This document shows positions 31,958 through 40,883 of a stretch of 42,719 bases of DNA, piece after piece. This DNA is from Candidatus Bathyarchaeota archaeon (GTDB lineage: Archaea > Thermoproteota > Bathyarchaeia > 40CM-2-53-6). Location: NCBI GenBank assembly GCA_005881615.1, contig VBBR01000067.1, positions 1 to 42,719 on the forward strand, given 5' to 3'. The translations under genes and the position numbers were made by a program. Each line of letters begins with the position of its first letter. The stretch's first letter is position 1. Under the pieces are notes generated by a model. The model did not search any database. It was given only the letters and a program-made list of their open reading frames with translations, and was not told where the DNA came from.

Positions 31958-33007
31958 TCAGGCCATTCTCTTCAGTCGTTGAGTGTCACCGCCCGAGAAC
32001 TCTACGAGCTGATGAAGCGTTCGGAACGGTTTTCCGTCGCTCACAACTTTGGAAGCTATCTCTACTCCTTCCCTGAAGTCTCCGGCTTTTTCACAAAGGA
32101 CTAGTCCTGCTGCCGCGTTCGCCAACACCATTTGGACGCGGGGATCATTACGTCCTAGATGTCCTGATAGGATCTTGGCCGTGAGGCGTGCGTTCTCCTC
32201 TGGGTCCGAGCCAGCAACGTCCTCAGCTGTGCTTCTCTTGAAGCCCAGATCCTCCGGCTCGACCTCGTCTCGAAACACTCTTCCATTTTGACGTCTTATA
32301 ATGATTGTTTTGCCCGTCATGGAAATCTCATCGACTCCATCGAGCCCGTAGACGGTCATCACAGATTTGGCTCCCAGGTTGTGCGCTGCGAGGCACATCG
32401 GTTCTAGGAGCTCACTATCGTAGACTCCAATGAGTTGGGCGTTTGCTCCGGCAGGGTTCGTTAGGGGACCGAGGATGTTGAATACGGTGCGCACGCCTAT
32501 CTCGCGTCTCACCGAGGCCACGTTTTTCGTGGCCGGGTGGAAGTTGGGCGCGAACATGAACCCGATTCCAATCTCTTCGATCGCCCTCTCGACCAACTCT
32601 GCTTCCATGTTCAGATTCAGACCCAATTGCTCGAGAACGTCTGCGCTACCGCACTTGCTCGTGAACGAGCGATTGCCATGTTTTGCCACCGGAACGCCAG
32701 CGGCCGCTATTACGAAAGCAGCAGTGGTGCTGACATTGAACGTCTTCGTTCTATCTCCACCAGTCCCGCAAGTATCCAACAGATAACCGTCTATTTTCGG
32801 GTGGATTCTCCGGCTAAACTCTCGCATTACCTGCGCCAGGGCAATGACTTCATCAGCTGTTTCCTGCTTCTTCTTCAGTCCTATCAGAAACGCTGCGACC
32901 TGCGATGAGGTTGCTTCTCCGGACATTATCTCCTTCATCGTAGTTTTCGCCTGGTCAGGCGTCAACTCGTGATTCTCAAGGAGTAGCGGGATGCATTCTT
33001 TGATCAT
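31958..33007 (-). CDS. trpD: Anthranilate phosphoribosyltransferase
   Basis: A 349-aa enzyme that joins anthranilate to PRPP. The helical N-terminal domain (LTPDQAKTTMKEIMSGEATSSQVAAFL) is followed by the PRPP-binding motif DTCGTGGDRTKTFNVST (about 80), KHGNRSFTSKCGSADVLEQLG (about 106), and FAPNFHPA plus RTVFNILGPLTNPA. The ATG at 33007 follows the trpG stop by 5 nt. There is no fused glutaminase. Confidence 0.94.
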   Translation of the reverse strand: MIKECIPLLLENHELTPDQAKTTMKEIMSGEATSSQVAAFLIGLKKKQETADEVIALAQVMREFSRRIHPKIDGYLLDTCGTGGDRTKTFNVSTTAAFVIAAAGVPVAKHGNRSFTSKCGSADVLEQLGLNLNMEAELVERAIEEIGIGFMFAPNFHPATKNVASVRREIGVRTVFNILGPLTNPAGANAQLIGVYDSELLEPMCLAAHNLGAKSVMTVYGLDGVDEISMTGKTIIIRRQNGRVFRDEVEPEDLGFKRSTAEDVAGSDPEENARLTAKILSGHLGRNDPRVQMVLANAAAGLVLCEKAGDFREGVEIASKVVSDGKPFRTLHQLVEFSGGDTQRLKRMA

Positions 33008-33012
33008 CCGAG

Positions 33013-33591
33013 TTAGCCCTCCAGGAAATTCTTGATGATCCGATGCCCCGGCACCGTAAGGATGGACTCTGGATGGAACTGAACGCCTTCAATCGGAAAC
33101 TCTCTATGTCGGACACCCATTATTTCGTTGTCATCGGTAGACTGGGCGGTTACTTCGAGGCTTTTCGGCAGGCTCCTCCTGTCCGCGACAAGCGAATGAT
33201 ATCTCGTAGCCTCGAACGGGCTCTTGATTCCACGGAAGACCCCTTTTCCATCGTGTCTGATCGGGCTGCTCTTACCGTGGCGTAGCTTCCTTGCTCGAAC
33301 TATTTTGCCGCCGAACGCCTGAACAATCCCTTGGTGTCCCAGACAGACGCCCAGTGTCGGGATCTCCCTACTCACTTCTCGGAGGATAGCTGTGCACGTC
33401 CCAAAGTATCGCGTTTTACTGGGGGTGCCCGGGCCGGGAGAGATTATGATCCTGTCAGGTGAGAGTTCCTTGACACCTGCGACATCTATCTCATCATTCC
33501 GCTTCACGACAACCTTGTCGGCAATCTCGCCTACATACTGGGCCAGGTTGTAGACGAAGCTATCGTAGTTGTCGAGAATCAGAGCCTTCAA
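33013..33591 (-). CDS. trpG: Anthranilate synthase glutaminase subunit
   Basis: A 192-aa class I glutamine amidotransferase that feeds ammonia to TrpE. It shows the fold start LKALILDNYDSFVYNLAQYVGE, the oxyanion PGPGTP, the nucleophile region GVCLGHQGI (Cys about 79) and the His-Glu of GVQFHPES (about 170). The TTG at 33591, overlapping the trpE stop (TTTGA), is preferred because the frame upstream to 33660 only translates trpE DNA out of frame and lacks homology. It is therefore coupled to trpE. A role with the folate enzyme PabB is also possible for this family. Confidence 0.9.
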   Translation of the reverse strand: MKALILDNYDSFVYNLAQYVGEIADKVVVKRNDEIDVAGVKELSPDRIIISPGPGTPSKTRYFGTCTAILREVSREIPTLGVCLGHQGIVQAFGGKIVRARKLRHGKSSPIRHDGKGVFRGIKSPFEATRYHSLVADRRSLPKSLEVTAQSTDDNEIMGVRHREFPIEGVQFHPESILTVPGHRIIKNFLEG

Positions 33592-34988
33592 AGTTCTTCC
33601 TCTTGGGATTGATCCATCGCGGTGAACAAAGCCGCTGTCTTCCTCTCGGACTCGATCCATTCCCGGTCAGGGACCGAATCAGCAACTATCCCTGCTCCGG
33701 CCTGGAGATAGCAGTACCCGTTTTGGGCGCAAAGAGTCCTGATTGTTATCGCGAAATCGCTGCTTCCGTTTGCAGAGAAGTAACCGACAGCTCCAGCGTA
33801 AGGACCCCTCGCAGTGGTTTCCAGCTCCTCGATAATTTCCATCGCACGAACTTTGGGGGCTCCCGAAACTGTGCCGGCAGGGAAGACAGCTCTTAGCAAA
33901 TCGAAGCTAGTTGCACTCTTTCTCAGCTGTCCAGTGACCCTCGAAACGATGTGTTGCACATGGCTGTACCCCTGAACTCGCATAAACTCGGGGACCTTGA
34001 CAGTCCCATAATCGCAGACTCGACCGAGATCATTCCGGGATAGGTCCACGAGCATCACATGTTCGGCACGTTCTTTTTCGTCCTGAAGCAGTTCGGCCGC
34101 CAGTGCTTTGTTTCTAGCTGAATCCCCGGTGAAGGGCCGGGTTCCTGCGATGGGGAAGCTTTCTGCGTTGCGACCGATCTTGCGGGCCAGCATTTCTGGG
34201 CTGGACCCTACTATTTCCCTGTCGCCGAACTTTAGGTAGTACATGTAGGGAGATGGATTGATCCTCCTCAGCGCCCGATAGAACCGGAGGAGCGAGCCCT
34301 TGAACGGAATCTTGTACTTCTTCGAGAGGACTACCTGGAAAATATCTCCTGATTCAATGTAGTCCTTGGCCTCTTCGACTTGCTTGCAGAAATCCTCCTG
34401 GCTAATGTTCGACTTTGGCTTACCGAAACTAACTTGATCGGTATGGGTCGATTCGTTTAGTAGTTCCTTCGCTCTCTCTATTCTGTTTTCTTCTCGGTAG
34501 AAGTAGTGCGTCTTACCGCTGAGATGGTCGAATACGATCCCGTCTTCGAAGAGTCCGAATTCTACATCGGGGAACCCGTTGCCTTTGTTTCCTAATCTGG
34601 GAATCTTTTCAAAGGAACGTACGAGATCGTAGGACGCGTATCCGACAAGGCCCCCTGCGTATCTCTCACCTGGGCTTCGTTCCTTGACTGGGTTGTTGAC
34701 ACTTGCTAGAAGTGCTAGAGGGTCTTGGCAATTCTCGATGCGTCTTTCTGATTTCTGCCGGTCTAAGATCTCAGCCTGTTTCTTGGAGGTACGAATCGTC
34801 TTCTGAGGGTCGAATCCGAGAAATGTGTACCTTGTTAGGCGGCGTGGTCCCTCGACTGACTCTAGAATGAAGCATGTGTCGAACTTGTTTCTGATAGTTG
34901 CGAAAACGTCGATTGGTTGCTTTCTAGTTTCTAGGGGAAAATAGTTTAGCCTGGTGGGGCGCGTTGTCAGTTGCTGTCCAAAGACTAT
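33588..34988 (-). CDS. trpE: Anthranilate synthase component I, with irregular start
   Basis: A protein of about 466 aa. Conserved parts are in one open frame: VFATIRNKFDTCFILESVEGPRRL near residue 30, GGLVGYASYDLV near 125, the catalytic region GDIFQVVLSK near 228, then RPFTGD, LVDLSRNDLGRV and FPAGTVSGAPKVRAMEII near 370. The first ATG in this frame is at 34244, inside the catalytic domain, so the true start is upstream. The frame opens after a TGA at about 35007 and holds no ATG, GTG or TTG before 34244. ATG at 34995 would give MGIVFGQQLTTRP if one G of the GGGG (34993-34990) is skipped or is an error; ATA at 34988 is the alternative. A TATA box is at 35029-35036. Confidence 0.9.
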   Translation of the reverse strand: MVFGQQLTTRPTRLNYFPLETRKQPIDVFATIRNKFDTCFILESVEGPRRLTRYTFLGFDPQKTIRTSKKQAEILDRQKSERRIENCQDPLALLASVNNPVKERSPGERYAGGLVGYASYDLVRSFEKIPRLGNKGNGFPDVEFGLFEDGIVFDHLSGKTHYFYREENRIERAKELLNESTHTDQVSFGKPKSNISQEDFCKQVEEAKDYIESGDIFQVVLSKKYKIPFKGSLLRFYRALRRINPSPYMYYLKFGDREIVGSSPEMLARKIGRNAESFPIAGTRPFTGDSARNKALAAELLQDEKERAEHVMLVDLSRNDLGRVCDYGTVKVPEFMRVQGYSHVQHIVSRVTGQLRKSATSFDLLRAVFPAGTVSGAPKVRAMEIIEELETTARGPYAGAVGYFSANGSSDFAITIRTLCAQNGYCYLQAGAGIVADSVPDREWIESERKTAALFTAMDQSQEEEL

Positions 34989-35028
34989 ACCCCATGGATG
35001 TCGCCGTCAGTCTCTTTCTCTCATGTCG

Positions 35029-35036
35029 CTTTTATA
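35029..35036 (-). promoter_or_regulatory. TATA box before trpE, overlapping the tyrA stop codon
   Basis: The minus strand reads CTATAAAAGC, where TAA is the stop of tyrA (35034-35032). The centre is about 38 nt before the ATG at 34995, giving a short leader. This suggests that the trp genes can be transcribed separately from the upstream aro genes. Confidence 0.55.
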
Positions 35037-36117
35037 GCTTGCGTGTCCACTTCTGTACATTAGACGCGAGTCTCTTTCTCACCCCACTCGCCGGCTTCGA
35101 TCGCGTCTGGGCAAGGGTGGTTGCAACTTCGAGGAATTTCTGTCTGATAGCCGGGAGGAACGGGTTCAACTGTTGGATTCCAACAATCGTGTCCCAATTG
35201 TCCAGCATGTTGGCAATCCTGCCTTCAGTCTCTCTAAGAGACTGAGTTTTAGGCTCTCCTCCCATCCCGTCGAGGCCTATTCCGAGAGAAATCAGGGCAA
35301 AGTGATGGAGTCCTTGTACGTAGGCCATGGTCCGGTCGTGCTGGGTCGCCGACATTGTTTGGACCTTCGCTCCGCCACCATGCAATGCACGGGCTAGCTT
35401 CGACCATTTCTGGCCAGCATTGTAAGACACGGCGATGATGGTTTGATCGTGAAGATGGTCTATGCTGGGTCCGAACAGAGGGTGCAAACTCACGTACTCC
35501 AGTCCTTTCGGGATTTTTTCGGCGATCCTGTCCGATATTCCCGTCTTGACCGAGGAGAGATCAGCAAGGAGGCTGTCGTTTGTCATCAGGGACGCGGTTT
35601 CTGTGGCAACTCTGACAGTTTCCTCCATCGGAACGGCCAGGATGACAATGTCCGAGGAGGCTGCGTCCAGGATTGTTCCCGGTTCGACCTCTATTTCTTT
35701 GGCCGCTGTCCGCGTTTTGTTGATCTCTCTGCCTGCTAGCCTGACCTTTGCTCCTTGGAGGCTGGCGAACCTTGCGAAGAACCGTCCCATTCCTCCGGTC
35801 CCGCCCACTATCAGGATTCTTGTCTGATCCAGTTTCTTGCCTGATTTTTCAGGGTGATCATGCTGAGCCTCAACGCTTAGGGCAAAAATCTGCTCGAATA
35901 TTGGCCCGATGAATTTTAGGTCAATGTCGAGTGACGTCGCGGCGCGTTCCATCTTTCTGAGGATGACCTTCTCTCGCCCAGGATCGCGATACTCGAGGCC
36001 TCTCCTCTGTTTGATCCTGCCTAGGAGCCTTGCGTTCTCGTATCTGTTTTTGAGAAGCCGAACAATCTCTTGGTCTAGCTCATCGATTCTGTCACGAATC
36101 CTATCGACGTCGTCCAT
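35032..36117 (-). CDS. tyrA: Chorismate mutase-prephenate dehydrogenase fusion
   Basis: A 361-aa bifunctional enzyme of tyrosine synthesis. Residues 1-90 are an AroQ-type chorismate mutase (RDRIDELDQEIVRLLKNRYENARLLGRIKQ, then REKVILRKME). Residues 95-300 are the NAD(P)-binding prephenate dehydrogenase domain (ILIVGGTGGMGRFFARFASLQG near 105, DIVILAVPMEETV near 160, LHPLFGPS near 220), followed by a helical C-terminal domain. The ATG at 36117 follows aroC by 6 nt. No ACT domain is visible. Its stop codon lies inside the TATA box of trpE. Confidence 0.92.
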   Translation of the reverse strand: MDDVDRIRDRIDELDQEIVRLLKNRYENARLLGRIKQRRGLEYRDPGREKVILRKMERAATSLDIDLKFIGPIFEQIFALSVEAQHDHPEKSGKKLDQTRILIVGGTGGMGRFFARFASLQGAKVRLAGREINKTRTAAKEIEVEPGTILDAASSDIVILAVPMEETVRVATETASLMTNDSLLADLSSVKTGISDRIAEKIPKGLEYVSLHPLFGPSIDHLHDQTIIAVSYNAGQKWSKLARALHGGGAKVQTMSATQHDRTMAYVQGLHHFALISLGIGLDGMGGEPKTQSLRETEGRIANMLDNWDTIVGIQQLNPFLPAIRQKFLEVATTLAQTRSKPASGVRKRLASNVQKWTRKL

Positions 36118-36123
36118 GAGGGG

Positions 36124-37224
36124 TTAACTCTTCAGGACTCGAGGAATCATTCCGCCGCGGATCATCAAGTCTGCCAATCCTATTGCGACCATTCCTTGGA
36201 CTACCGAGACGGCTTTGGGGACTACGCACGGGTCATGTCGCCCTTTCACCCCAAGCTTGGCCTCTTCCATCTGGGACATGTTCACGGTTTTTTGTTCCTT
36301 CGCGATTGAGGATGGCGGCTTGAACGCGACTCTAAGCAGCAACGGCATTCCGGTCGACATTCCCCCTAAGACTCCTCCAGAATTGTTGGTCAATGTGACA
36401 ATTTTTCCCTCTTTGATCACATACTGATCGTTGTTTTCAGACCCCTTGAGACGGGTTGCCTGGAACCCTGCTCCAAATTCGACTCCCTTGACGGCAGGGA
36501 TTCCGAAAAGTATCTTGGCGAGTTCAGAGTCGATCGCATCGAAAAGCGGCTCGCCAACGCCCACTGGAAGGTTTAGCGCCGTGCACTCGACAATTCCCCC
36601 GACGCTGTCCCCATCAGCCTTCGCGGTTAGTACAATCTGGCGCATTTTCTCCGCAATAGCCGGATCAGGGGATCTCATCGAGTTCTCGTAGGTGATTTTC
36701 TTCATAGCTTCAACGCTAGGAGAATTGTCCAAGTGAACTCCGTCGATAGCCTGGGTGTAGGCTAGGACCTCCACGCCGAACGTCGAGAGGAGTTTCTGGG
36801 CGATCGCTCCCGCGGCTACGAATGCTGCGGTCATTCGTCCCGACAGTCTTCCTCCTCCTCGGTAGTCGCTGAAACCACCATACTTCACCTTCGCTGGATA
36901 ATCCGCGTGTCCAGGCCGAACGAGGTCTTTGAGAGGCTCGTAATCTGATGATTTCACGTCTTTGTTTCTGATATGCAACGTCACCGGAGCGCCAGTTGTA
37001 TAGTCCTGGAATACCCCGGAGAATAATTCCACAACGTCAGGCTCTCGTCGGGCAGAAACGACCTCTTTCTCTTGTGGGATTCTCAGGTCCAGTGCCCGTT
37101 GAATAACATCGACCCTCAATGGTAATCCAGCGGGGCAGCCATCTACTGTAACACCTACTACGGGGCCGTGGCTTTCTCCGAAACAGGTAACTGCGAAGGC
37201 TTTGCCGATGGAATTACTCCACAC
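36124..37224 (-). CDS. aroC: Chorismate synthase
   Basis: A 366-aa FMN-dependent enzyme that converts EPSP to chorismate. Signatures are present in order: FGESHGPVVGVTVDGCPAG near 15, the Arg-rich REPDVVELFSGV, RPGHADYPAKVKYGGFSDYRGGGRLSGR near 105-125, GGIVECTALNLPVGVGEPLFD near 210 and GVLGGMSTGMPL near 290. The full length matches the family. The start at 37224 overlaps the aroA stop by 11 nt. Confidence 0.95.
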   Translation of the reverse strand: MWSNSIGKAFAVTCFGESHGPVVGVTVDGCPAGLPLRVDVIQRALDLRIPQEKEVVSARREPDVVELFSGVFQDYTTGAPVTLHIRNKDVKSSDYEPLKDLVRPGHADYPAKVKYGGFSDYRGGGRLSGRMTAAFVAAGAIAQKLLSTFGVEVLAYTQAIDGVHLDNSPSVEAMKKITYENSMRSPDPAIAEKMRQIVLTAKADGDSVGGIVECTALNLPVGVGEPLFDAIDSELAKILFGIPAVKGVEFGAGFQATRLKGSENNDQYVIKEGKIVTLTNNSGGVLGGMSTGMPLLLRVAFKPPSSIAKEQKTVNMSQMEEAKLGVKGRHDPCVVPKAVSVVQGMVAIGLADLMIRGGMIPRVLKS

Positions 37225-38488
37225 TTAGTTGTGCCCCCAGTTTTGTGAGGTCTTGGAAGAATTCCGGGTAGGATTTCGAAACAGCTTCCGAATTTTGTAT
37301 TATTGATTCTCCTTCGGCTCCAAGAGATGCGGCCGCGCACGCCATTGCGACCCGATGGTCGCTATGTGAATCGAACGCGCTTCCCACCAGTTCTCTGTTT
37401 CCTTCAATCTTGATCACGTCGTCTTCGACATGAATCTTGGCGCCCATCTTCACCAGCTCCGTCGGGAGGGTTTGCAACCGGTTTGACTCCTTGTAAACCA
37501 GCCTCTTCACCCCTCGGATCTTGGTTGCGCCGTCCGCGAAACATCCTAGGATCTCAAGGGCCGGGACAAGGTCCGGGTTATTACTCGCGTCAAAATCGAA
37601 CCCATGCAGCTCTCTCTTACCGATTGTCAGACTATCCCCATTTTGCTGAGCTTCGAACCCGATTTCAGGAGCAATTTTCAAGATGGCAGAATCAGGTTCA
37701 AGCTCGTAGGAGCCAAGGCCAGATATCGTAATCTCGTCTCCAGCAACTCCGGTCGTAGCAATGAGGAACGCTGCTGACGAAAAGTCTCCTGGAACCTGAT
37801 GAGACGCTGATGCGAACTTTTGGGGTGCCGGAATCCTAAACGTTCCTTCAGATTCCTCGATAGAGATTCCGTGCTTCCTCAGCACGTCGATGGACATGTT
37901 CACATATGGTCGCGATTCTAGTGTGCTTTCGACGTTTATCGTGACGTCTCTTGTCGCTAGGGGGGCGGCGAATAGGAGTCCTGAGATGAACTGGGAGCTG
38001 ATGTCACCTCGAACCTTGACTTCTCCTCCTCTGAGTGGTCCTCTAACAAGAACCTCGAATCCGTGCTTATCGGAAAACGTCCGGGCAGAGGCACCTAGAG
38101 TGTTGATTGCCTTCACAAGCGGATCCAAGGGTCTGTTGGCAAGTCTCGGGCTGCCCGTCAACCTAACAGTTCCTAGGGAAGTAGACGCGATAGCGGTCAG
38201 GAACCTGAGGGTTGCTCCGGACTCACCGCAATCAAACGGCCTGTTAGTCGTTGTCGGTCTCCTGACTCCGTAGGAAATTGTCCGGGTTTTCTTGACAATC
38301 ACTTTCGCTCCCAACCGTTGCATCCCTTCGACGGTTCGCTGGGTATCATCGCAGCCCAGTGCTCCATCGATAACCGATTTTCCTTCTGACAACAGTGAGG
38401 CAAAGAGTGCTCTGTGGGTGTATGCCTTGGACCCGGGCGCCTTCACTTTTCCATGCAACACCTGCGGACCCTTGATCCTGGCTCTCAA
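37214..38488 (-). CDS. aroA: 3-phosphoshikimate 1-carboxyvinyltransferase (EPSP synthase)
   Basis: A 424-aa two-domain enzyme that joins PEP to shikimate-3-phosphate. The N-terminal catalytic site is VKAPGSKAYTHRALFASLL near 15-30. The family GESGATLRFL near 90, RDTLESRPYVNMSID-type substrate region near 190, and SHRVAMACA near 380 follow. The start at 38488 overlaps the shikimate kinase stop by 4 nt. No glyphosate-relevant irregularity is claimed. Confidence 0.94.
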   Translation of the reverse strand: MRARIKGPQVLHGKVKAPGSKAYTHRALFASLLSEGKSVIDGALGCDDTQRTVEGMQRLGAKVIVKKTRTISYGVRRPTTTNRPFDCGESGATLRFLTAIASTSLGTVRLTGSPRLANRPLDPLVKAINTLGASARTFSDKHGFEVLVRGPLRGGEVKVRGDISSQFISGLLFAAPLATRDVTINVESTLESRPYVNMSIDVLRKHGISIEESEGTFRIPAPQKFASASHQVPGDFSSAAFLIATTGVAGDEITISGLGSYELEPDSAILKIAPEIGFEAQQNGDSLTIGKRELHGFDFDASNNPDLVPALEILGCFADGATKIRGVKRLVYKESNRLQTLPTELVKMGAKIHVEDDVIKIEGNRELVGSAFDSHSDHRVAMACAAASLGAEGESIIQNSEAVSKSYPEFFQDLTKLGAQLSVE

Positions 38489-39363
38489 GTCTCGATCAAC
38501 GCTTTCGAAAAGTTCAGGTTAGCCTCGATAATTCGTCCGTCAAATTTCGCGAGCGCCTGTCGCGCCGGTTTCAAGCTGTTCTCGTCAACTATAGCCGCCA
38601 CAGAGGGGCCCTTGCCGGACAGTCCTGCTCCAAGTGCGCCTGCTTCGATCGCCGAGAGAGCTGGACGAGGGTCCTCCCCGAGGATTGATGCGACCGCGAG
38701 GCCGTTGAGCGTAAGCGCATCCCAGACATGGCCGTTGTTGGCCTCGTTGTAGGCTAGTTCTGAAATCCGTTTGACAGGCGCGAATTTCAAACGGTCCAGC
38801 TGTCCAGTTCGAGTTTTTCGCGGAGGAACAAGTATGAGGACCCTGAGATCCGGGGGGATCTTGAGAATTTGTTCCACCTTTCTACGATCGTTATCTGTCA
38901 GAACACCGCCGCCGTGATAGGACGCGAACGAATCGTCATACGCTCCTGTTAGACTCACCCCTGATTCTATGGAAGCATCTACTCCAATGCCAACGAGCGT
39001 GTCATCATCTCGCTTTTCATCAATGGCAGAGGTGGTCGCTAAGGCTACAGCGTTTGCAGCGGCGCTGCTGCTCTTGAGACCAACAGCTACTGGAATGTTT
39101 GATGAAGTGATCACTTCTCCTTGCAACTTCCGCTCATACCCATAGTGCCGCAGGGTCTTCTGGACCACTGTGATCGCGAGCCTGTCGGATTCTTCTGGGT
39201 CCGACGATACAAATCCAGAGATCGGGCCAGGTCCCTCGCGTAGGCTGACTTTGGCTCGGGTCCAAAGGTCAACTCCCAGGGCACCACCCTTGCCCGTTGG
39301 GAACGCGTTTAGAATGCTTATGGCTCCGTGGGAAAGAGCCTGCCCGGTCCCCTTCACTTCCAA
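38485..39363 (-). CDS. Archaeal-type shikimate kinase (GHMP family)
   Basis: A 292-aa GHMP-superfamily kinase that is unrelated to bacterial AroK. It shows the N-terminal GTGQALSHGAISILNAFPTGKGGALGVDLW, the ATP-binding motif PVAVGLKSSSAAANAVALA near 92-108, ASIESGVSLTGAYDDSFASYHGG near 130, and the C-terminal GLSGKGPSVAAI near 250. Its location between aroE and aroA supports shikimate as the substrate. The start overlaps the aroE end by 10 nt. Confidence 0.92.
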   Translation of the reverse strand: MEVKGTGQALSHGAISILNAFPTGKGGALGVDLWTRAKVSLREGPGPISGFVSSDPEESDRLAITVVQKTLRHYGYERKLQGEVITSSNIPVAVGLKSSSAAANAVALATTSAIDEKRDDDTLVGIGVDASIESGVSLTGAYDDSFASYHGGGVLTDNDRRKVEQILKIPPDLRVLILVPPRKTRTGQLDRLKFAPVKRISELAYNEANNGHVWDALTLNGLAVASILGEDPRPALSAIEAGALGAGLSGKGPSVAAIVDENSLKPARQALAKFDGRIIEANLNFSKALIET

Positions 39364-40193
39364 TCCTTTCCCAGGTGGTCAATGAGGGAGGATCGCATCA
39401 GAGCAAAGGGAGCGGTCTCATTCAGCCAGATTTCGTACGACAAGGCAGCTTGGTGCACGAGCATCTCCAGCGGGCTTATCGTGCCGCGTCCTGCCGGAAT
39501 CGGTTCGCCGGACTTGTCGTATGCGAGGTCGAAGACCCAGTCTGTATCCCTCAACTTGCTGAGTGGGATCTTGAGTCGGAAGAAGAGAGTCGAGGTCCGT
39601 ATCGGAGTCGAGTTGACAAGAAGATCTGTTTGATGGAGAGAATTCTCCAAAGTATTCTTTTCAAGTTCTCCATACGAAATTCTCCCGGGGCCAGATGTGT
39701 TATCCGCTAGTTGTCGGGCCTTGTCTAAGGTTCTGTTGAGAATTCTGATCTTGTTCTTGTCTCTGGAAAGACGATGGACCAGCGCTTTGGCAGCTCCTCC
39801 GGCCCCCAGAACTAGTATGCGCTTATTGTTGGGTTCGAAACCGTAGGATCTTAGTGCTCTGACCGCTCCTTCGCCGTCAGTGTTGTACCCCACAAGTCCG
39901 CTCTTGGTTCGGGCGACCGTGTTTACAGATCCAATCTTCTCAGTGCTCCTGTCAAGCCGATCTAGCATATCCAAGATCGTGGCCTTGTGGGGCATCGTAA
40001 CGTTGAAGCCGTCAAACCCGAGTGCGCGAGCTGCTTCCACTGCATCTTTCAGCTTGTCTTGGCTGACCTCGAATGGAACATAGGTTCTGTTGAGGGATAG
40101 TTTCTCGAAAGTCGTGTTGAAGATTACCGGGCTGAGGCTGTGTGATACTGGTGATCCGTAGAGAGAGTGGACTCTGGTGTCGCCTTTGATCAT
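39354..40193 (-). CDS. aroE: Shikimate dehydrogenase
   Basis: A 279-aa NADP-dependent enzyme that reduces 3-dehydroshikimate. It shows the substrate motif SPVSHSLSPVIFN near 15, the catalytic Lys in NVTMPHKATI near 66, the NTDGEGAV Asp near 103, the nucleotide-binding VLGAGGAAKALVHRL near 130 and NSTPIRT near 195. The ATG at 40193 follows aroD by 6 nt. Motif completeness favours AroE over a YdiB-like enzyme. Confidence 0.94.
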   Translation of the reverse strand: MIKGDTRVHSLYGSPVSHSLSPVIFNTTFEKLSLNRTYVPFEVSQDKLKDAVEAARALGFDGFNVTMPHKATILDMLDRLDRSTEKIGSVNTVARTKSGLVGYNTDGEGAVRALRSYGFEPNNKRILVLGAGGAAKALVHRLSRDKNKIRILNRTLDKARQLADNTSGPGRISYGELEKNTLENSLHQTDLLVNSTPIRTSTLFFRLKIPLSKLRDTDWVFDLAYDKSGEPIPAGRGTISPLEMLVHQAALSYEIWLNETAPFALMRSSLIDHLGKDWK

Positions 40194-40199
40194 GTGCTG

Positions 40200-40883
40200 T
40201 TACTCCACGCCTAGCATCTCGTAGATTCGGCGAAGCTCAGCGATAGTCGACTGTCCCGGGGCGGTTTCTAGCCCTCTTTCTAGCGAGGCGTATGTGAAAT
40301 GGGCCCCGTAGAACGGTGCTAGTAGTCTTGACCAGACTCCTGTCTGTCCCATTGCAAAACTGACGAGTGGGGAGTTCTGATGGTTTGTTTTCAACAGATT
40401 GAGTACCGTCAGATTGTCTTCAGGGATCTGTGCTGTTGTGACGATCTTGCAGACATCTGGCTTGAACTTCTGGAGTTGGGCTAGGGTCGAGGCAAGTTTC
40501 GCCGGATCTGGAGTTCTGAAGTGATCGTGGTGGGATAGTATGATCTTTGCACCTTTGTCCCTGAAAGTCTTGATGACACGGTCGAGCTTGCTTGTTGTAA
40601 CCTCCAGGTCCACATACTGGAATCCTCCTTCTACTGCCTCCATCAGAATCTTCAACCGCTCAGCCTCGGATCTGTCGAAGGACCCTTTCTCTGACATGGG
40701 CCTATTGGTCCCAATGATTGGTCGTTCTACGGCTCGAGCTATTTTTGTGAGCCCATGGTAGCTCCGGAGCCTGTCTAAACGAACTTCTACGAGGTCGGCG
40801 GAGAGTCTCTCGGCTCTCTGCGCTCTGCCGAGTAGTTCGGGGGTGTCGGTTGAGGAGACGGAGACGCAGACTTTGGGGTTCAC
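40200..40883 (-). CDS. aroD: 3-dehydroquinate dehydratase, type I
   Basis: A 227-aa class I enzyme (Schiff base, TIM barrel). It shows ADLVEVRLDRLRSY near 30, YVDLEVTTS near 95, the catalytic His in IILSHHDH near 120 and the catalytic Lys in VCKIVTTAQ near 145, plus SFAMGQTGVWSRLLAPFYGAHFTYAS near 175-200. The GTG start at 40883 overlaps the DHQ synthase stop by 4 nt (GTGA). Confidence 0.93.
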   Translation of the reverse strand: MNPKVCVSVSSTDTPELLGRAQRAERLSADLVEVRLDRLRSYHGLTKIARAVERPIIGTNRPMSEKGSFDRSEAERLKILMEAVEGGFQYVDLEVTTSKLDRVIKTFRDKGAKIILSHHDHFRTPDPAKLASTLAQLQKFKPDVCKIVTTAQIPEDNLTVLNLLKTNHQNSPLVSFAMGQTGVWSRLLAPFYGAHFTYASLERGLETAPGQSTIAELRRIYEMLGVE

